DNA from: Marinobacter sp. C7
Lineage (GTDB): Bacteria; Pseudomonadota; Gammaproteobacteria; Pseudomonadales; Oleiphilaceae
DNA: 64,000 nt
Assembly (NCBI RefSeq): GCF_022343555.1
Contig: NZ_JAKQZH010000002.1
Span: 496,001-560,000, forward strand
Reading direction: 5' to 3'
Position 1 is the stretch's first letter. Each line of letters begins with the position of its first letter. The notes under the pieces were generated by a model. It ran no database searches. It was not told the DNA's origin and saw nothing but the letters and a program-made list of their open reading frames with translations. Of this stretch, positions 43,094 to 52,071 are shown one piece after another. Position numbers and translations under genes: made by a program.

Positions 43094-43708
43094 TCATTGG
43101 AGTCCACGGAGTTGCTCTCCAAAAGGTTCCAACTCTTCCTGCAATTTTGTGCGGAGCAGGGCGCGGGTCCGGTGAAGTCGGGATTTGATGGTGCCGATGG
43201 GCACGTCGAGTACCTCTGCGATGTCTTCCTGACGCCAACCATCGGCGTCGTGCAGTAATAAAAGGGTTCGCTGGTCGGGGTGAAGCTCTCCGAGCAGCCG
43301 TTTCAGGGTCCGGCTTCGGATATCGCCTTCCACATTTGTCAGTGGGTCCTGCTCGCTGCCGACCCGGGTTTCCAGAAACGGGGTTTGCTCGTCATGCAGG
43401 TCCAGGGCGCTGGTGTTGATTTCACGTCCCGCCGGACGTTTACGGATTGTATCGATGAAATGCCGGTAAAGCACCCGGTGCAGCCAGGGGCGGAGGTGAT
43501 CGACGGACTCCAGCTCCTCCAGTCGCGGATAGAGTTTGACCACGACGTCCTGGACCAGGTCCTCGGCATCGTGTTCGCGACCGGTCAATCGGTAAGCGAA
43601 GGTGAACATCGTCTTGAGGTGAGGCTGCACCAGACGATCGAACCGCTTCGATTTTGATTGGCGAAATGGAAGTAAGGCCAAACGGATACCCCTGAAAACA
43701 CCCTGCAT
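43094..43708 (-). CDS. ECF RNA polymerase sigma factor
   Basis: The 204-residue protein has region 2 (MFTFAYRLTGREHDAEDLVQDVVVKLY, LRPWLHRVLYRHFIDTIRK) and region 4 (LHPDQRTLLLLHDADGWRQEDIAEVLDVPIGTIKSRLHRTRALL). An ECF-like promoter occurs before the divergent lipase gene (GGAACC-N16-CGTC), a natural target. Its anti-sigma lies directly downstream. Confidence 0.92.
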   Translation of the reverse strand: MQGVFRGIRLALLPFRQSKSKRFDRLVQPHLKTMFTFAYRLTGREHDAEDLVQDVVVKLYPRLEELESVDHLRPWLHRVLYRHFIDTIRKRPAGREINTSALDLHDEQTPFLETRVGSEQDPLTNVEGDIRSRTLKRLLGELHPDQRTLLLLHDADGWRQEDIAEVLDVPIGTIKSRLHRTRALLRTKLQEELEPFGEQLRGLQ

Positions 43709-43878
43709 GTCACACGCGGTGCATGACTTTTCTGGTTTTTATCGCATTTTCAATGGTACCAGCGCACCCGTTCGGGAGGTATGTCTGTTTGTAAAAAAAT
43801 GAATATAAATTTTTTCATTGCAGGTCAGGGGGTTGGACGTTTTTTTGGCTGAATTGACAAAAAATCGGACCCGGTTTT

Positions 43879-43904
43879 GGAACCTTTGCAATTAGACCTC
43901 CGTC
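43879..43904 (+). promoter_or_regulatory. Candidate ECF-sigma promoter of the VolA-like lipase gene
   Basis: GGAACC (43879-43884) and CGTC (43901-43904) are spaced by 16 bases, matching the -35/-10 pattern used by many ECF sigma factors. It lies 56 bases before the lipase ATG and beside an ECF sigma gene on the other strand. Confidence 0.55.
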
Positions 43905-43960
43905 GAGGGCAACTAAAGGCGAAGGACCGTCGAACTACAAAAAACCAGAGGTAACGAAGT

Positions 43961-46951
43961 ATGTTGATTCGCACCGTATGCCTTGCTGCGCTGTCAGCTA
44001 CGACACTGGGATTGACCGGTTGTCTCGAAGGCAGCAGCCAGACCAGCAAGAACGCCAGTCCCGACTACAACATCACCAGCAACCTGATCGAGCGCGGTGT
44101 TCATCCGTTGTTCGATCCGCTGGCAACCCAATTCCCCATTCCCAGCGATGCCCTGTTCTATCTGAGCGAGGCGGACGACGGCACCATGCTCAATGGTACC
44201 GACCCGGCCAATCCCGTCACGACCGGCATCGGCTTCCTGGACGGCAGCTCGGTGCTGGCGCCTGTCGATATCAAGATCAGTGCCAGCCTCGACAGCCAGC
44301 AGATCCTGGACGCCCGGGACTTCGTCGAGGTAGACGGAGAAGTCGTTCCGAATCCGGACCAGAACGTGTTTTTCTTCCCGGTTGAATACGCCAGTGGCGA
44401 CACCATCGAGACGCTGGATGCCGAAGCGGCCGGACTGACACCGGCGATTCGCTACCGTCAGGCACTCAGGCTCCGGGAGCAGGGCAACACCGCCGAGGCT
44501 GATGCCATCTTCAGCGACCTGCTCCGGGAAAAGTTCCGGGTGGAGCTGCTGGATATCGACGGGGGCCAGAACAACCTGGTGCGGGTGCTGCCACTGGAGC
44601 CGCTCGCCGAAAAGACCCAGTACGTTCTGGTGCTCACCAACGACATCGTCGATGCCGACGGCGAGCCGCTGGTCGGATCTCCCACCTACCAGAGCGTCGC
44701 CGATCCGGAGCGGACCCTCTCCAACCCGGCCTTCCAGCCGTTCCGGGATGCCATGTTGCCGGCCCGACAGCTGGCCGCGGACTATTTCGACTTCAAGCGC
44801 GAGGTGACTGCGTCCGCGGGCTTTGCCCAGACCTTTGAAGACGTCACCTACGCGACCACCATCACCACGACCGCAGTGGATGACGTTTTGCTCGCCAATG
44901 CGGCACCGATCACCTACTACCGGTCCGTTCTGTCGGTTGCCGAGCGCCAGGAGGCCCTGAACAAGCTGGTGGATGGTTTCTATAACCTGAGTGACCAGGC
45001 CATCGGTGGCGATGCCACGGCCGAAGAGGAGGCACTCAACAGCCAGATCTATCAGACCCTGACCGATACCGGCTTCCGTCTCTACGATGAAGAGCTCGCC
45101 ACGCTCCTCACCGAGGCCCGGGATAACGGCATGACGGTGCTCTATACCGACCTGGTGTCCGATGCCCTGGCCGATCGCGAGCTGGCCTACGCGCTGCAGG
45201 CAGCGACCGCCCGGGCCACAGATATGAGTACCGATGTGGAGCCGGACGCCCAGGCCCTCGCCTCTGCGGCCGAAACTCTGGTCGATACGCCCAAGCCCCG
45301 GGAGGTGCGGGTGTTCAGTCAGCGTGACGGTGGTGACGTGAATCCGGCGCTGGCCCAGGAAGTCCAGGGAACGCCTCTAAACGTCCATGTCTACGAGGGT
45401 GAAATCACACTGCCGTATTTCCAGTCTTTGCCCGAAGAGGGTAATGGTTCCGCACTGACCTCCGAAAGTTGGCTGCCGGCTGATTTTTCCGGAGATGACA
45501 GCCTCGATGGCGCGCCCTCGGACCGGATCACTTATCGGTTCCCGTTTGCGGGCAAGAATGCGGATACCACAGTACCGATCGTGATTACGGCGCCGGACAC
45601 CAACAACGCCACCTTCCTGACACTGAGTGGCGGTATTCCCGCAAATGGCTACCCGGTCATCATCTATCAGCATGCGGTGACCACAGACCGCTCTGCTACC
45701 CTGCCTCTGGCCACAGCTGCGGGCCTGCTGTGCGCCGACCCCGGCAACACCTATGACTGTTTCGTGACCATCGGTATCGATCAGCCATTGCACGGGATCT
45801 TTGGTGAAGGCTTCGTGGGCCTCAATCCGATCAGCGAGCAAGCCGGTGCATCCCCCGATGCCGTCGAGCGCCACTTCGGATTTGCGGCCGATGCCGATCT
45901 GAACCCGGTACCTGCGAGTCAGCTCGAGGCGCCTGAATCCGGCAGTCTGTTCCTGAATTTCGCGAACTATGCCAATACCCGGGACAATATGCGTCAGGGT
46001 GCGCTCGATCTGCTCAACGTGAATGCGTCACTGCAGGCCATCGAGGATGCCATCGCCGCTTGCGCCGAGTGTCCGCAGGGCCTCAACCTGGACCCGAACC
46101 GGGTCTATTTCCTGAGTCATTCGCTCAGCGGGATGGGCGGGGCTGCCTTCCCCCACGTCAATAATGCCGCCATCGAGGCGGGCAACACCGCTCTCAATCC
46201 GATCCTTGCCGCCAACCTGTTCAATACCGGTGGTAGCTTCGGGCGTCTGGTCGAGAACTCCCAGTCGGTGGCGCCGCGGGTACTGCCTGGGCTGGATGCC
46301 GCCTCGGATGGTCTGCTTGCCCAGGGCCGCACGGAACTCAACATCTATTTCAACGTGTTCCAGGGCCTGCTCGATTCCGCGGATCCGGTCGCCTTCGCCC
46401 CGCTCTATAAGGAAGCGCCGATCCTGCTGACGGAGATTGCCGGCGTTCCCGATGACCCCGAACGCCCGACCGATAACACGGTGCCCAACGCGGCCGACGA
46501 TGTGCTGTACCCGCTCGGACCGCTGTCCACCACGCTTCCCGAGACCGGTTTCGTGATCGAGGGCGAAAACATGCCGCTGGCAGGAACCGATCCCCTGGCT
46601 GCAGCCATGGGGGCGGAATCCACGCCCCTGCAGACTGACGGCCTGCCGCTGATCACTCGCTATCTGGAAGGCTCTCATGGCAACCCGATTTCCGCGGGTC
46701 AGAAATCGGCCGATCCCTTCTCTTCGCGGGCTGTCTTCGACGAAATGACCGCGCAGATGCTTGAGCTGTTCACTGACGGAACCGTGTCCGTGACCAACCC
46801 CTGCGTCGTCAAGGACGCCGATACCTCCGGCACCGACTGTTCCGACAGCAGCGGCAACACCGATGCCGGCGACACCCCGAACGACGGAGGTGATGGCGGC
46901 GGAGACGGTGGCGGTGACGGCGGTCTCCTCGGAGGGGGCGGTCTGCTCTGA
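43961..46951 (+). CDS. Large surface lipoprotein lipase/phospholipase, VolA/Pla-1-like
   Basis: The 996-residue protein starts with a lipoprotein signal (lipobox LTGC, Cys about residue 21). The N-terminal part matches the bacterial virulence factor lipase N-terminal domain (FDPLATQFPIPSDALF) and an alpha/beta hydrolase follows, with a serine-hydrolase segment FLSHSLSGMGG around residue 720 in place of the usual GxSxG. The tail is Asp/Gly-rich ending GGLLGGGGLL. The family is described as surface-exposed lysophospholipases. It is likely under ECF control and sits upstream of DUF1302/DUF1329 genes. Confidence 0.8.
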   Translation: MLIRTVCLAALSATTLGLTGCLEGSSQTSKNASPDYNITSNLIERGVHPLFDPLATQFPIPSDALFYLSEADDGTMLNGTDPANPVTTGIGFLDGSSVLAPVDIKISASLDSQQILDARDFVEVDGEVVPNPDQNVFFFPVEYASGDTIETLDAEAAGLTPAIRYRQALRLREQGNTAEADAIFSDLLREKFRVELLDIDGGQNNLVRVLPLEPLAEKTQYVLVLTNDIVDADGEPLVGSPTYQSVADPERTLSNPAFQPFRDAMLPARQLAADYFDFKREVTASAGFAQTFEDVTYATTITTTAVDDVLLANAAPITYYRSVLSVAERQEALNKLVDGFYNLSDQAIGGDATAEEEALNSQIYQTLTDTGFRLYDEELATLLTEARDNGMTVLYTDLVSDALADRELAYALQAATARATDMSTDVEPDAQALASAAETLVDTPKPREVRVFSQRDGGDVNPALAQEVQGTPLNVHVYEGEITLPYFQSLPEEGNGSALTSESWLPADFSGDDSLDGAPSDRITYRFPFAGKNADTTVPIVITAPDTNNATFLTLSGGIPANGYPVIIYQHAVTTDRSATLPLATAAGLLCADPGNTYDCFVTIGIDQPLHGIFGEGFVGLNPISEQAGASPDAVERHFGFAADADLNPVPASQLEAPESGSLFLNFANYANTRDNMRQGALDLLNVNASLQAIEDAIAACAECPQGLNLDPNRVYFLSHSLSGMGGAAFPHVNNAAIEAGNTALNPILAANLFNTGGSFGRLVENSQSVAPRVLPGLDAASDGLLAQGRTELNIYFNVFQGLLDSADPVAFAPLYKEAPILLTEIAGVPDDPERPTDNTVPNAADDVLYPLGPLSTTLPETGFVIEGENMPLAGTDPLAAAMGAESTPLQTDGLPLITRYLEGSHGNPISAGQKSADPFSSRAVFDEMTAQMLELFTDGTVSVTNPCVVKDADTSGTDCSDSSGNTDAGDTPNDGGDGGGDGGGDGGLLGGGGLL

Positions 46952-47027
46952 CCCGGATCCGATTCTGATCCAGAGCGCCGAGTACGAGCAGGCGCCCTGA
47001 AGCAACCAGAGAATTCAATAAAAACAT

Positions 47028-47061
47028 GGCGTTAGCCTCGCCATACAGGGGAGGCTACGCC
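47028..47061 (+). promoter_or_regulatory. Hairpin in the leader of the DUF1302 gene
   Basis: GGCGTTAGCCTCGCC pairs with GGGAGGCTACGCC, with two mismatches, across a short loop, 23 bases before the ATG. No T-run follows, so it is more likely an RNA stability or translational element than a terminator. Confidence 0.45.
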
Positions 47062-47084
47062 TGAAACTTGCGGAGTGACACGCA

Positions 47085-48977
47085 ATGAAAACAACAAAAC
47101 CGACTTTGCATACGCCCCTGCGGCTTGCGCTGGCTGTTCAACTCGCTGGCCTCTCGATGACCGCGTCGGCCTTTGATTTCAGCATCTATGAGATTGACGC
47201 CTCGTTCAGCACAACCCTGACGGCGGGTATGGCCTACCGTCTCGAAGACCAGGACAAGGACCTGATCTCCCAGGGTAACCTGGGGCCGGAGTTTGCGTTC
47301 AGCAACACCGGTGCCTCGTCGAACAACTTCGATGACGGCAACCTGAATTTTGAAAAGGGGGAACCGTATTCCCAGATCCTGCGGGGCCGGTCGGAGCTGT
47401 TCCTGGATTACGCACCAGACAGCGACACCCTGACCCGGGTGGGCGCGCTGGTCCGCGGCACCTATTACTACGACTATGAACTCAAGGATAACCCCCGGGC
47501 CGTGGATCCTGTCGGTCAGCGTCGCGAGCTCAACGAGGAAGCACTGGACAATGCCGCCGGTGCCGACTTGCTGGATGCCTATGTTTTCACCGACTGGTAT
47601 TTCGGGGACACCCCGGTTTCGGTTCGATATGGCCGGCAGGTGGTGAACTGGGGTGAAAGTACATTCATCCTCGGCGGTATTAATGCGGTCAACCCCATTG
47701 ATGTGCCTGCGTTCCGCGCCCCGGGCGCAGAGCTGAAGGACGTCCTGTTGCCGGTGGAAATGCTCTACAGCTCGGTCGGTATTACGCAGGAGGTCACGCT
47801 CGAGGCATTCGTACAGACGGAGTGGGAGCCGTTCCGTATTGACGACTGCGGTACCTTCTTCTCCACGGCGGATGTCGCGGCTGACGGTTGCGGGCCGGTG
47901 TTACTGGCTGGCCAGGTACCCGACTCCCAGGCCTTCGAGGAGGGCTTCATCGCGCCGCGCCTTGGCGACAAGGAACCGGGTGACACCGACCAGTATGGTA
48001 TGGCGGCCCGCTGGTACGTGACCGATCTGGGCGCCGAGCTGGGGCTGTTCTACACCCGCTACAACAGCCGGCTGCCCTACATCAGCGGCGTCGTGAACAA
48101 CCCTTCCGATGCCGACGAGACGCAGATGCGGGATCCGGACCTGCCCGATGCCCGTTTCCCCAGCTACTTCATCGAGTATCCCCAGGATATCGAGCTTTAC
48201 GGTATCAGCGTCAACACGACGCTTCCCACCGGAACCTCGCTCGGGGCCGAGTACAGCTATCGCCCCAACATGCCGATCCAGTGGAACACCTTCGAGCTGA
48301 TCTATGGCGGCCTGCAGCAGAGAGGCCCGGACGGCCAGGTGATCAGCAAGCTTGAACAGCGGGAAATCGAGAAAGGCTACAACTACGCCGGCAAGGCAGT
48401 GGAGGGGTATGACCGTTTCGGGGTGTCCCAGGCCCAGGCGACGTTTATCCACTTCATTGACCGGGTGATGGGCGCGGCCCGCTTCATCATTGTTGGCGAA
48501 GTTGGCGCGACCTATGTACACGATCTGCCCGGTAAGTCCGAAGCCCGGTATGGCCGTTCGGGCATTTACGGTGTCGGTCCGGTGCCCCTGGATGGTGAGA
48601 GTTTCACCGGTGATTTCTGCAGCCAGGGCACTGATGACGTATCAAGGCTGAACATCAACCCCACCAACTGTGGTGGCGACGGCTTCACCACCAGCTTCTC
48701 ATGGGGTTACCGGACACTGTTTGTCTGGGATTACCCCAGTGCATTTGCCGGGGTCAACCTCCGTCCGAAGCTGTTCCTGACTCACGACGTCAAGGGCTAT
48801 GCACCGGACCCCGGCGGCAACTTCAAGGAGGGTAACAAGTCGGTCGGCCTGGGGCTCGATGCGACCTACCAGAACTCCTACAAGGCATCCCTGAGTTACA
48901 CCACTTATTTCGGCGGTGATTACAACGAGACCAATGACCGGGATTTCGTTGCCGCTTCTGTTTCCTATTCGTTCTGA
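47085..48977 (+). CDS. DUF1302 outer-membrane protein
   Basis: The 630-residue protein has a signal peptide (LAGLSMTASA-FD) and a beta-barrel pattern rich in Tyr/Gly/Asp ending VAASVSYSF. It has DUF1302 landmarks: LRGRSELFLDYAPD, VRYGRQVVNWGESTFI and a mid-protein GMAARWY. DUF1302 proteins are paired with DUF1329 proteins in lipid/hydrocarbon users, where a role in importing hydrophobic compounds is suspected. Here the DUF1329 gene follows at 29 bases. Confidence 0.88.
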   Translation: MKTTKPTLHTPLRLALAVQLAGLSMTASAFDFSIYEIDASFSTTLTAGMAYRLEDQDKDLISQGNLGPEFAFSNTGASSNNFDDGNLNFEKGEPYSQILRGRSELFLDYAPDSDTLTRVGALVRGTYYYDYELKDNPRAVDPVGQRRELNEEALDNAAGADLLDAYVFTDWYFGDTPVSVRYGRQVVNWGESTFILGGINAVNPIDVPAFRAPGAELKDVLLPVEMLYSSVGITQEVTLEAFVQTEWEPFRIDDCGTFFSTADVAADGCGPVLLAGQVPDSQAFEEGFIAPRLGDKEPGDTDQYGMAARWYVTDLGAELGLFYTRYNSRLPYISGVVNNPSDADETQMRDPDLPDARFPSYFIEYPQDIELYGISVNTTLPTGTSLGAEYSYRPNMPIQWNTFELIYGGLQQRGPDGQVISKLEQREIEKGYNYAGKAVEGYDRFGVSQAQATFIHFIDRVMGAARFIIVGEVGATYVHDLPGKSEARYGRSGIYGVGPVPLDGESFTGDFCSQGTDDVSRLNINPTNCGGDGFTTSFSWGYRTLFVWDYPSAFAGVNLRPKLFLTHDVKGYAPDPGGNFKEGNKSVGLGLDATYQNSYKASLSYTTYFGGDYNETNDRDFVAASVSYSF

Positions 48978-49006
48978 ATCAACACGTGAACCCAAAGGTG
49001 AGCACT

Positions 49007-50368
49007 ATGACTACCACAAGAACCCTTATCTACGGAGCTGTAACCGCAGCGATAATGGCTTCCGCCAATGCGGGGGCCGCGGTATCGGCTGACGAGGCCG
49101 CCAAGCTGGGGGACACGCTGACCCCGATCGGTGCCGAAAAGGCAGGCAATGGCGATGAGATCCCGGCCTGGACCGGCGGGCTGACCGACGCCCCCGCCGG
49201 ATACCAGGGCGACGGCCGTTATGTTGATCCCTTCCCGGGTGACCAGGAGCTGTTCCGCATTGATCAGAGCAATGTGGATCAATACAGCGACAAGCTGACA
49301 CCGGGCCAGGTTGCCATGATCCGGAAGTACGATGACTACTTTATTCCCGTGTACCAAACCCGGCGCACGGCGACCTATCCGGACTTCATCCAGGAAAAGA
49401 GCAAGGAAAACGCCACCACGGTTGAGCTGGTGGAGAGTGGTAACGGCTTGCAGAACTACCAGACTGCCATTCCGTTCCCCATTCCCCAGAATGGTCTGGA
49501 GGCGATTTTCAACCATATCACCCGTTATCGGGGTGGCTCGTTCACCCGTAACGTGGCCCAGGTGACGCCGCAGCCCAACGGCGACTTCAGCCCGGTGAAA
49601 TTCACCGAGTCTTTCACCGAGCGCGTGGCGCTGGAGGACTACGATCCGGCGGAAGACCCGAACGTGATGTTCTACTTCAAACAGACCATCACCGCGCCGT
49701 CCCGTCTGGCCGGTAACGTCCTGCTGGTTCATGAGACCATCAACCAGGTCAAGGAGCCCCGCCGGGCCTGGCTGTACAACTCCGGCCAGCGCCGGGTGCG
49801 CCGGGCACCGAACGTCGCCTATGACGGTCCGGGTACTGCCGCCGACGGCCAGCGTACCTCGGACAACCTGGATCTCTACAACGGCGCACCGGACAAGTAC
49901 AACTGGGAACTGGTGGGCAAGAAAGAGCTGTATATTCCCTACAACTCCTACCGGCTGGCCAGTGCCGATCTCAGCTACGAGGACATCATCAAGCCGGGTC
50001 ACGTCGACCAGGAACTTGCACGCTATGAGCTGCACCGTGTCTGGCACGTCCGTGCCACTCTCAAGGACGGCGAGCGTCACATTTACGAGGTGCGCGACTT
50101 CTACATCGATGAGGACACGTGGCAGATCGCTGTGGTCGACCACTACGACGGCAAAGGCAACCTCTGGCGCGTCGCAGAGGCGCACGCCATGCAGATTTAC
50201 GATGCCGACATCCCGGCTTATGCCTTTGAGTCCCTGTATGACCTGCTTTCCGGCCGTTATCTGGTCATGGGCCTGACCAACGAAGAGGAAAACCCCTACG
50301 AGTACGGCACAGAACGGAGTTCACGGGAGTATACCCCAGCGGCACTCCGGCGCGCCGGTGTCCGCTGA
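49007..50368 (+). CDS. DUF1329 (LolA-fold-like) protein
   Basis: ATG 49007 has AAAGGTGA six bases upstream and begins the signal peptide (TLIYGAVTAAIMASANAGA-AV); GTG 48986 is less likely. The 453 residues contain DUF1329 landmarks GNGDEIPAWTGGL, YLNP-like YNWELVGKKELYIPYNSYRL and an aromatic C-terminus. DUF1329 proteins resemble outer-membrane lipoprotein-sorting factors and are thought to partner DUF1302. It is cotranscribed with the DUF1302 gene. Confidence 0.88.
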   Translation: MTTTRTLIYGAVTAAIMASANAGAAVSADEAAKLGDTLTPIGAEKAGNGDEIPAWTGGLTDAPAGYQGDGRYVDPFPGDQELFRIDQSNVDQYSDKLTPGQVAMIRKYDDYFIPVYQTRRTATYPDFIQEKSKENATTVELVESGNGLQNYQTAIPFPIPQNGLEAIFNHITRYRGGSFTRNVAQVTPQPNGDFSPVKFTESFTERVALEDYDPAEDPNVMFYFKQTITAPSRLAGNVLLVHETINQVKEPRRAWLYNSGQRRVRRAPNVAYDGPGTAADGQRTSDNLDLYNGAPDKYNWELVGKKELYIPYNSYRLASADLSYEDIIKPGHVDQELARYELHRVWHVRATLKDGERHIYEVRDFYIDEDTWQIAVVDHYDGKGNLWRVAEAHAMQIYDADIPAYAFESLYDLLSGRYLVMGLTNEEENPYEYGTERSSREYTPAALRRAGVR

Positions 50369-50437
50369 TTCCAGTACCAAAGACCGCAGGTCCGCCTCCC
50401 GGGCGTGAGCCCGGGAGGTTTTCAGGAGGTGCTCCAG

Positions 50438-50746
50438 ATGATTGATGTGCTAACCCAGATAGGCTTGCTTGAGATCGAAAACCGGCTGGTTTATCGGAAT
50501 GGCAAGTGGTTTGTCCGGACTCGTGAGATTCCCGAGCGGGGGCCTTACGACACTCGTCTGGAGGCTGTGGAGGGGCTGTACCGTCACGTCGCGATCTGCA
50601 CCGGCAAGCTCAGCCATTGCGATCATGACGAGGCGGCGGCGTTCATGCAGCACTCGGTGCAAAAGTGCTGCCAGCAGTCATGCGACCTGTGCGCTGACCT
50701 GCTGGCAGTACTGCCGGTCGCAACCGCGATTCAGCTGAACGCCTGA
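50438..50746 (+). CDS. Small conserved hypothetical protein (possibly DUF6316)
   Basis: ATG 50438 is preceded by CAGGAGGT at seven bases. The 102-residue protein contains [25 protein letters not shown], reminiscent of the DUF6316 group (tentative), then a Cys-rich end with CCQQSCDLC. It overlaps the 3' end of the convergent gcdH gene by 16 bases. Function unknown; the Cys cluster might bind metal. Confidence 0.6.
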   Translation: MIDVLTQIGLLEIENRLVYRNGKWFVRTREIPERGPYDTRLEAVEGLYRHVAICTGKLSHCDHDEAAAFMQHSVQKCCQQSCDLCADLLAVLPVATAIQLNA

Positions 50747-51900
50747 ATTCCGGTCTGGCCACGGCCAAGAATCAGGGCGTGAACATCGTGGGTGCCTTCG
50801 TAGGTGTTCACCGCTTCCAGATTCATCACATGCCGGATCACGTGGTACTCATCCGCGATGCCGTTGCCACCGTGCATGTCGCGGGCAACCCGGGCAATGT
50901 CCAGGGCCTTGCCGCAGTTGTTGCGCTTGAGCAGTGACACCGCATCCGGGGTGGCAATGCCGGCATCCATCATCCGGCCGAGCTGCAGCACGGATTGCAG
51001 GCCGATGGTAATTTCGGTCTGCATGTCCACCAGTTTCTTCTGGATCAGCTGGTTGGCGGCCAGGGGCTTGCCGAACTGCTTGCGCTCCAGGGTGTAGTTG
51101 CGGGCCGCATGCCAGCAGAATTCCGCCGCGCCCAGGGCGCCCCAGCTGATGCCAAAGCGGGCCTTGTTCAGACAGCTCAGCGGACCTTTCAGACCTTCCA
51201 CTTCCAGACGGTTCTCCTCGGGCACGAACACCTCATCCATAAAGATGGAGCCGGTGTCAGATGCCCGCAGGGAGAATTTGCCCGGAATCTTGGGCGTGTC
51301 CAGACCCTCGGCGCCTTCGCGTTCGATGACAAAACCATTCACCTTGCCATCCAGTTTGGCCCAGACCACACAGATGTCCGCGATTGGAGAATTGGTAATC
51401 CAGGTCTTGGAGCCGCTCAGCAGGTAACCGCCATCGACCTTTTTCGCGCGGGTTTCCATGCCACCCGGATCGGAACCGTGATTGGGCTCGGTCAAACCAA
51501 AGCAACCAACGTATTCACCGGAAGCCAGTTTCGGGAGGATGCGTTGTTTCAGCGCTTCCTTGCCGTAGGAGAAGATCGGGTACATGACCAGGGATGACTG
51601 CACACTCAGGGCCGAGCGATAGGCCGAATCCACCCGTTCCACCTCCCGGGCGATAAGGCCATAGCAGACATGGTTCAGCCCCGGGCCGCCATATTCTTCC
51701 GGCAGGGTGGCCCCAAGCATGCCCAGTTCACCCATCTCGTTAAAGATGTTGCGGTCGAACTTCTCGTGGCGGTTGGCCTCGATGATGCCGGGCATCAATC
51801 TCTGATCACAGAAACTCCGGATACTGTCGCGAACCTGGCGCTCGGTCTCGTCCAGTTGTGCATCGAAGTTCAGCAGGTCATTCCAGGGTGCGGAAGCCAT
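50731..51900 (-). CDS. gcdH: Glutaryl-CoA dehydrogenase
   Basis: The 389-residue ACAD-family enzyme matches Gcd[58 protein letters not shown] and [20 protein letters not shown], with the catalytic Glu in YEG. It converts glutaryl-CoA to crotonyl-CoA in lysine, tryptophan and aromatic catabolism. It is divergent from a membrane protein gene; a GTTTC-N7-GAAAC dyad lies in its promoter region. Confidence 0.94.
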   Translation of the reverse strand: MASAPWNDLLNFDAQLDETERQVRDSIRSFCDQRLMPGIIEANRHEKFDRNIFNEMGELGMLGATLPEEYGGPGLNHVCYGLIAREVERVDSAYRSALSVQSSLVMYPIFSYGKEALKQRILPKLASGEYVGCFGLTEPNHGSDPGGMETRAKKVDGGYLLSGSKTWITNSPIADICVVWAKLDGKVNGFVIEREGAEGLDTPKIPGKFSLRASDTGSIFMDEVFVPEENRLEVEGLKGPLSCLNKARFGISWGALGAAEFCWHAARNYTLERKQFGKPLAANQLIQKKLVDMQTEITIGLQSVLQLGRMMDAGIATPDAVSLLKRNNCGKALDIARVARDMHGGNGIADEYHVIRHVMNLEAVNTYEGTHDVHALILGRGQTGIQAFS

Positions 51901-51969
51901 TCGTATTCTCCTGCAGGCAATGAGCGGGAAGCCCGATCATAAGATTTCCCGGCTATGTGTGTTAATATG

Positions 51970-51987
51970 GTTTCGTGTAGTGAAACA
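51970..51987 (-). promoter_or_regulatory. Palindromic operator-like site upstream of gcdH
   Basis: GTTTC (51970-51974) and GAAAC (51982-51986) form a dyad with a 7-base centre. Its minus-strand half-site TGTTTCACTA resembles TGTTTCGCTA upstream of the FadB-like gene (55757-55766). Confidence 0.4.
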
Positions 51988-52071
51988 CAGTTTTGTAAAT
52001 GGGCGGCAAAAGACTAATCCGGGTATTATGGAAATGCAAGCAGTGATCAATTGGTATCGGTCAGGCCGGAT

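Noticed and set aside
46028..47005. 325-residue minus-strand open frame
   Set aside because: Antisense to the 3' end of the lipase gene, with Arg/Gly/His-rich composition and no domain resemblance.
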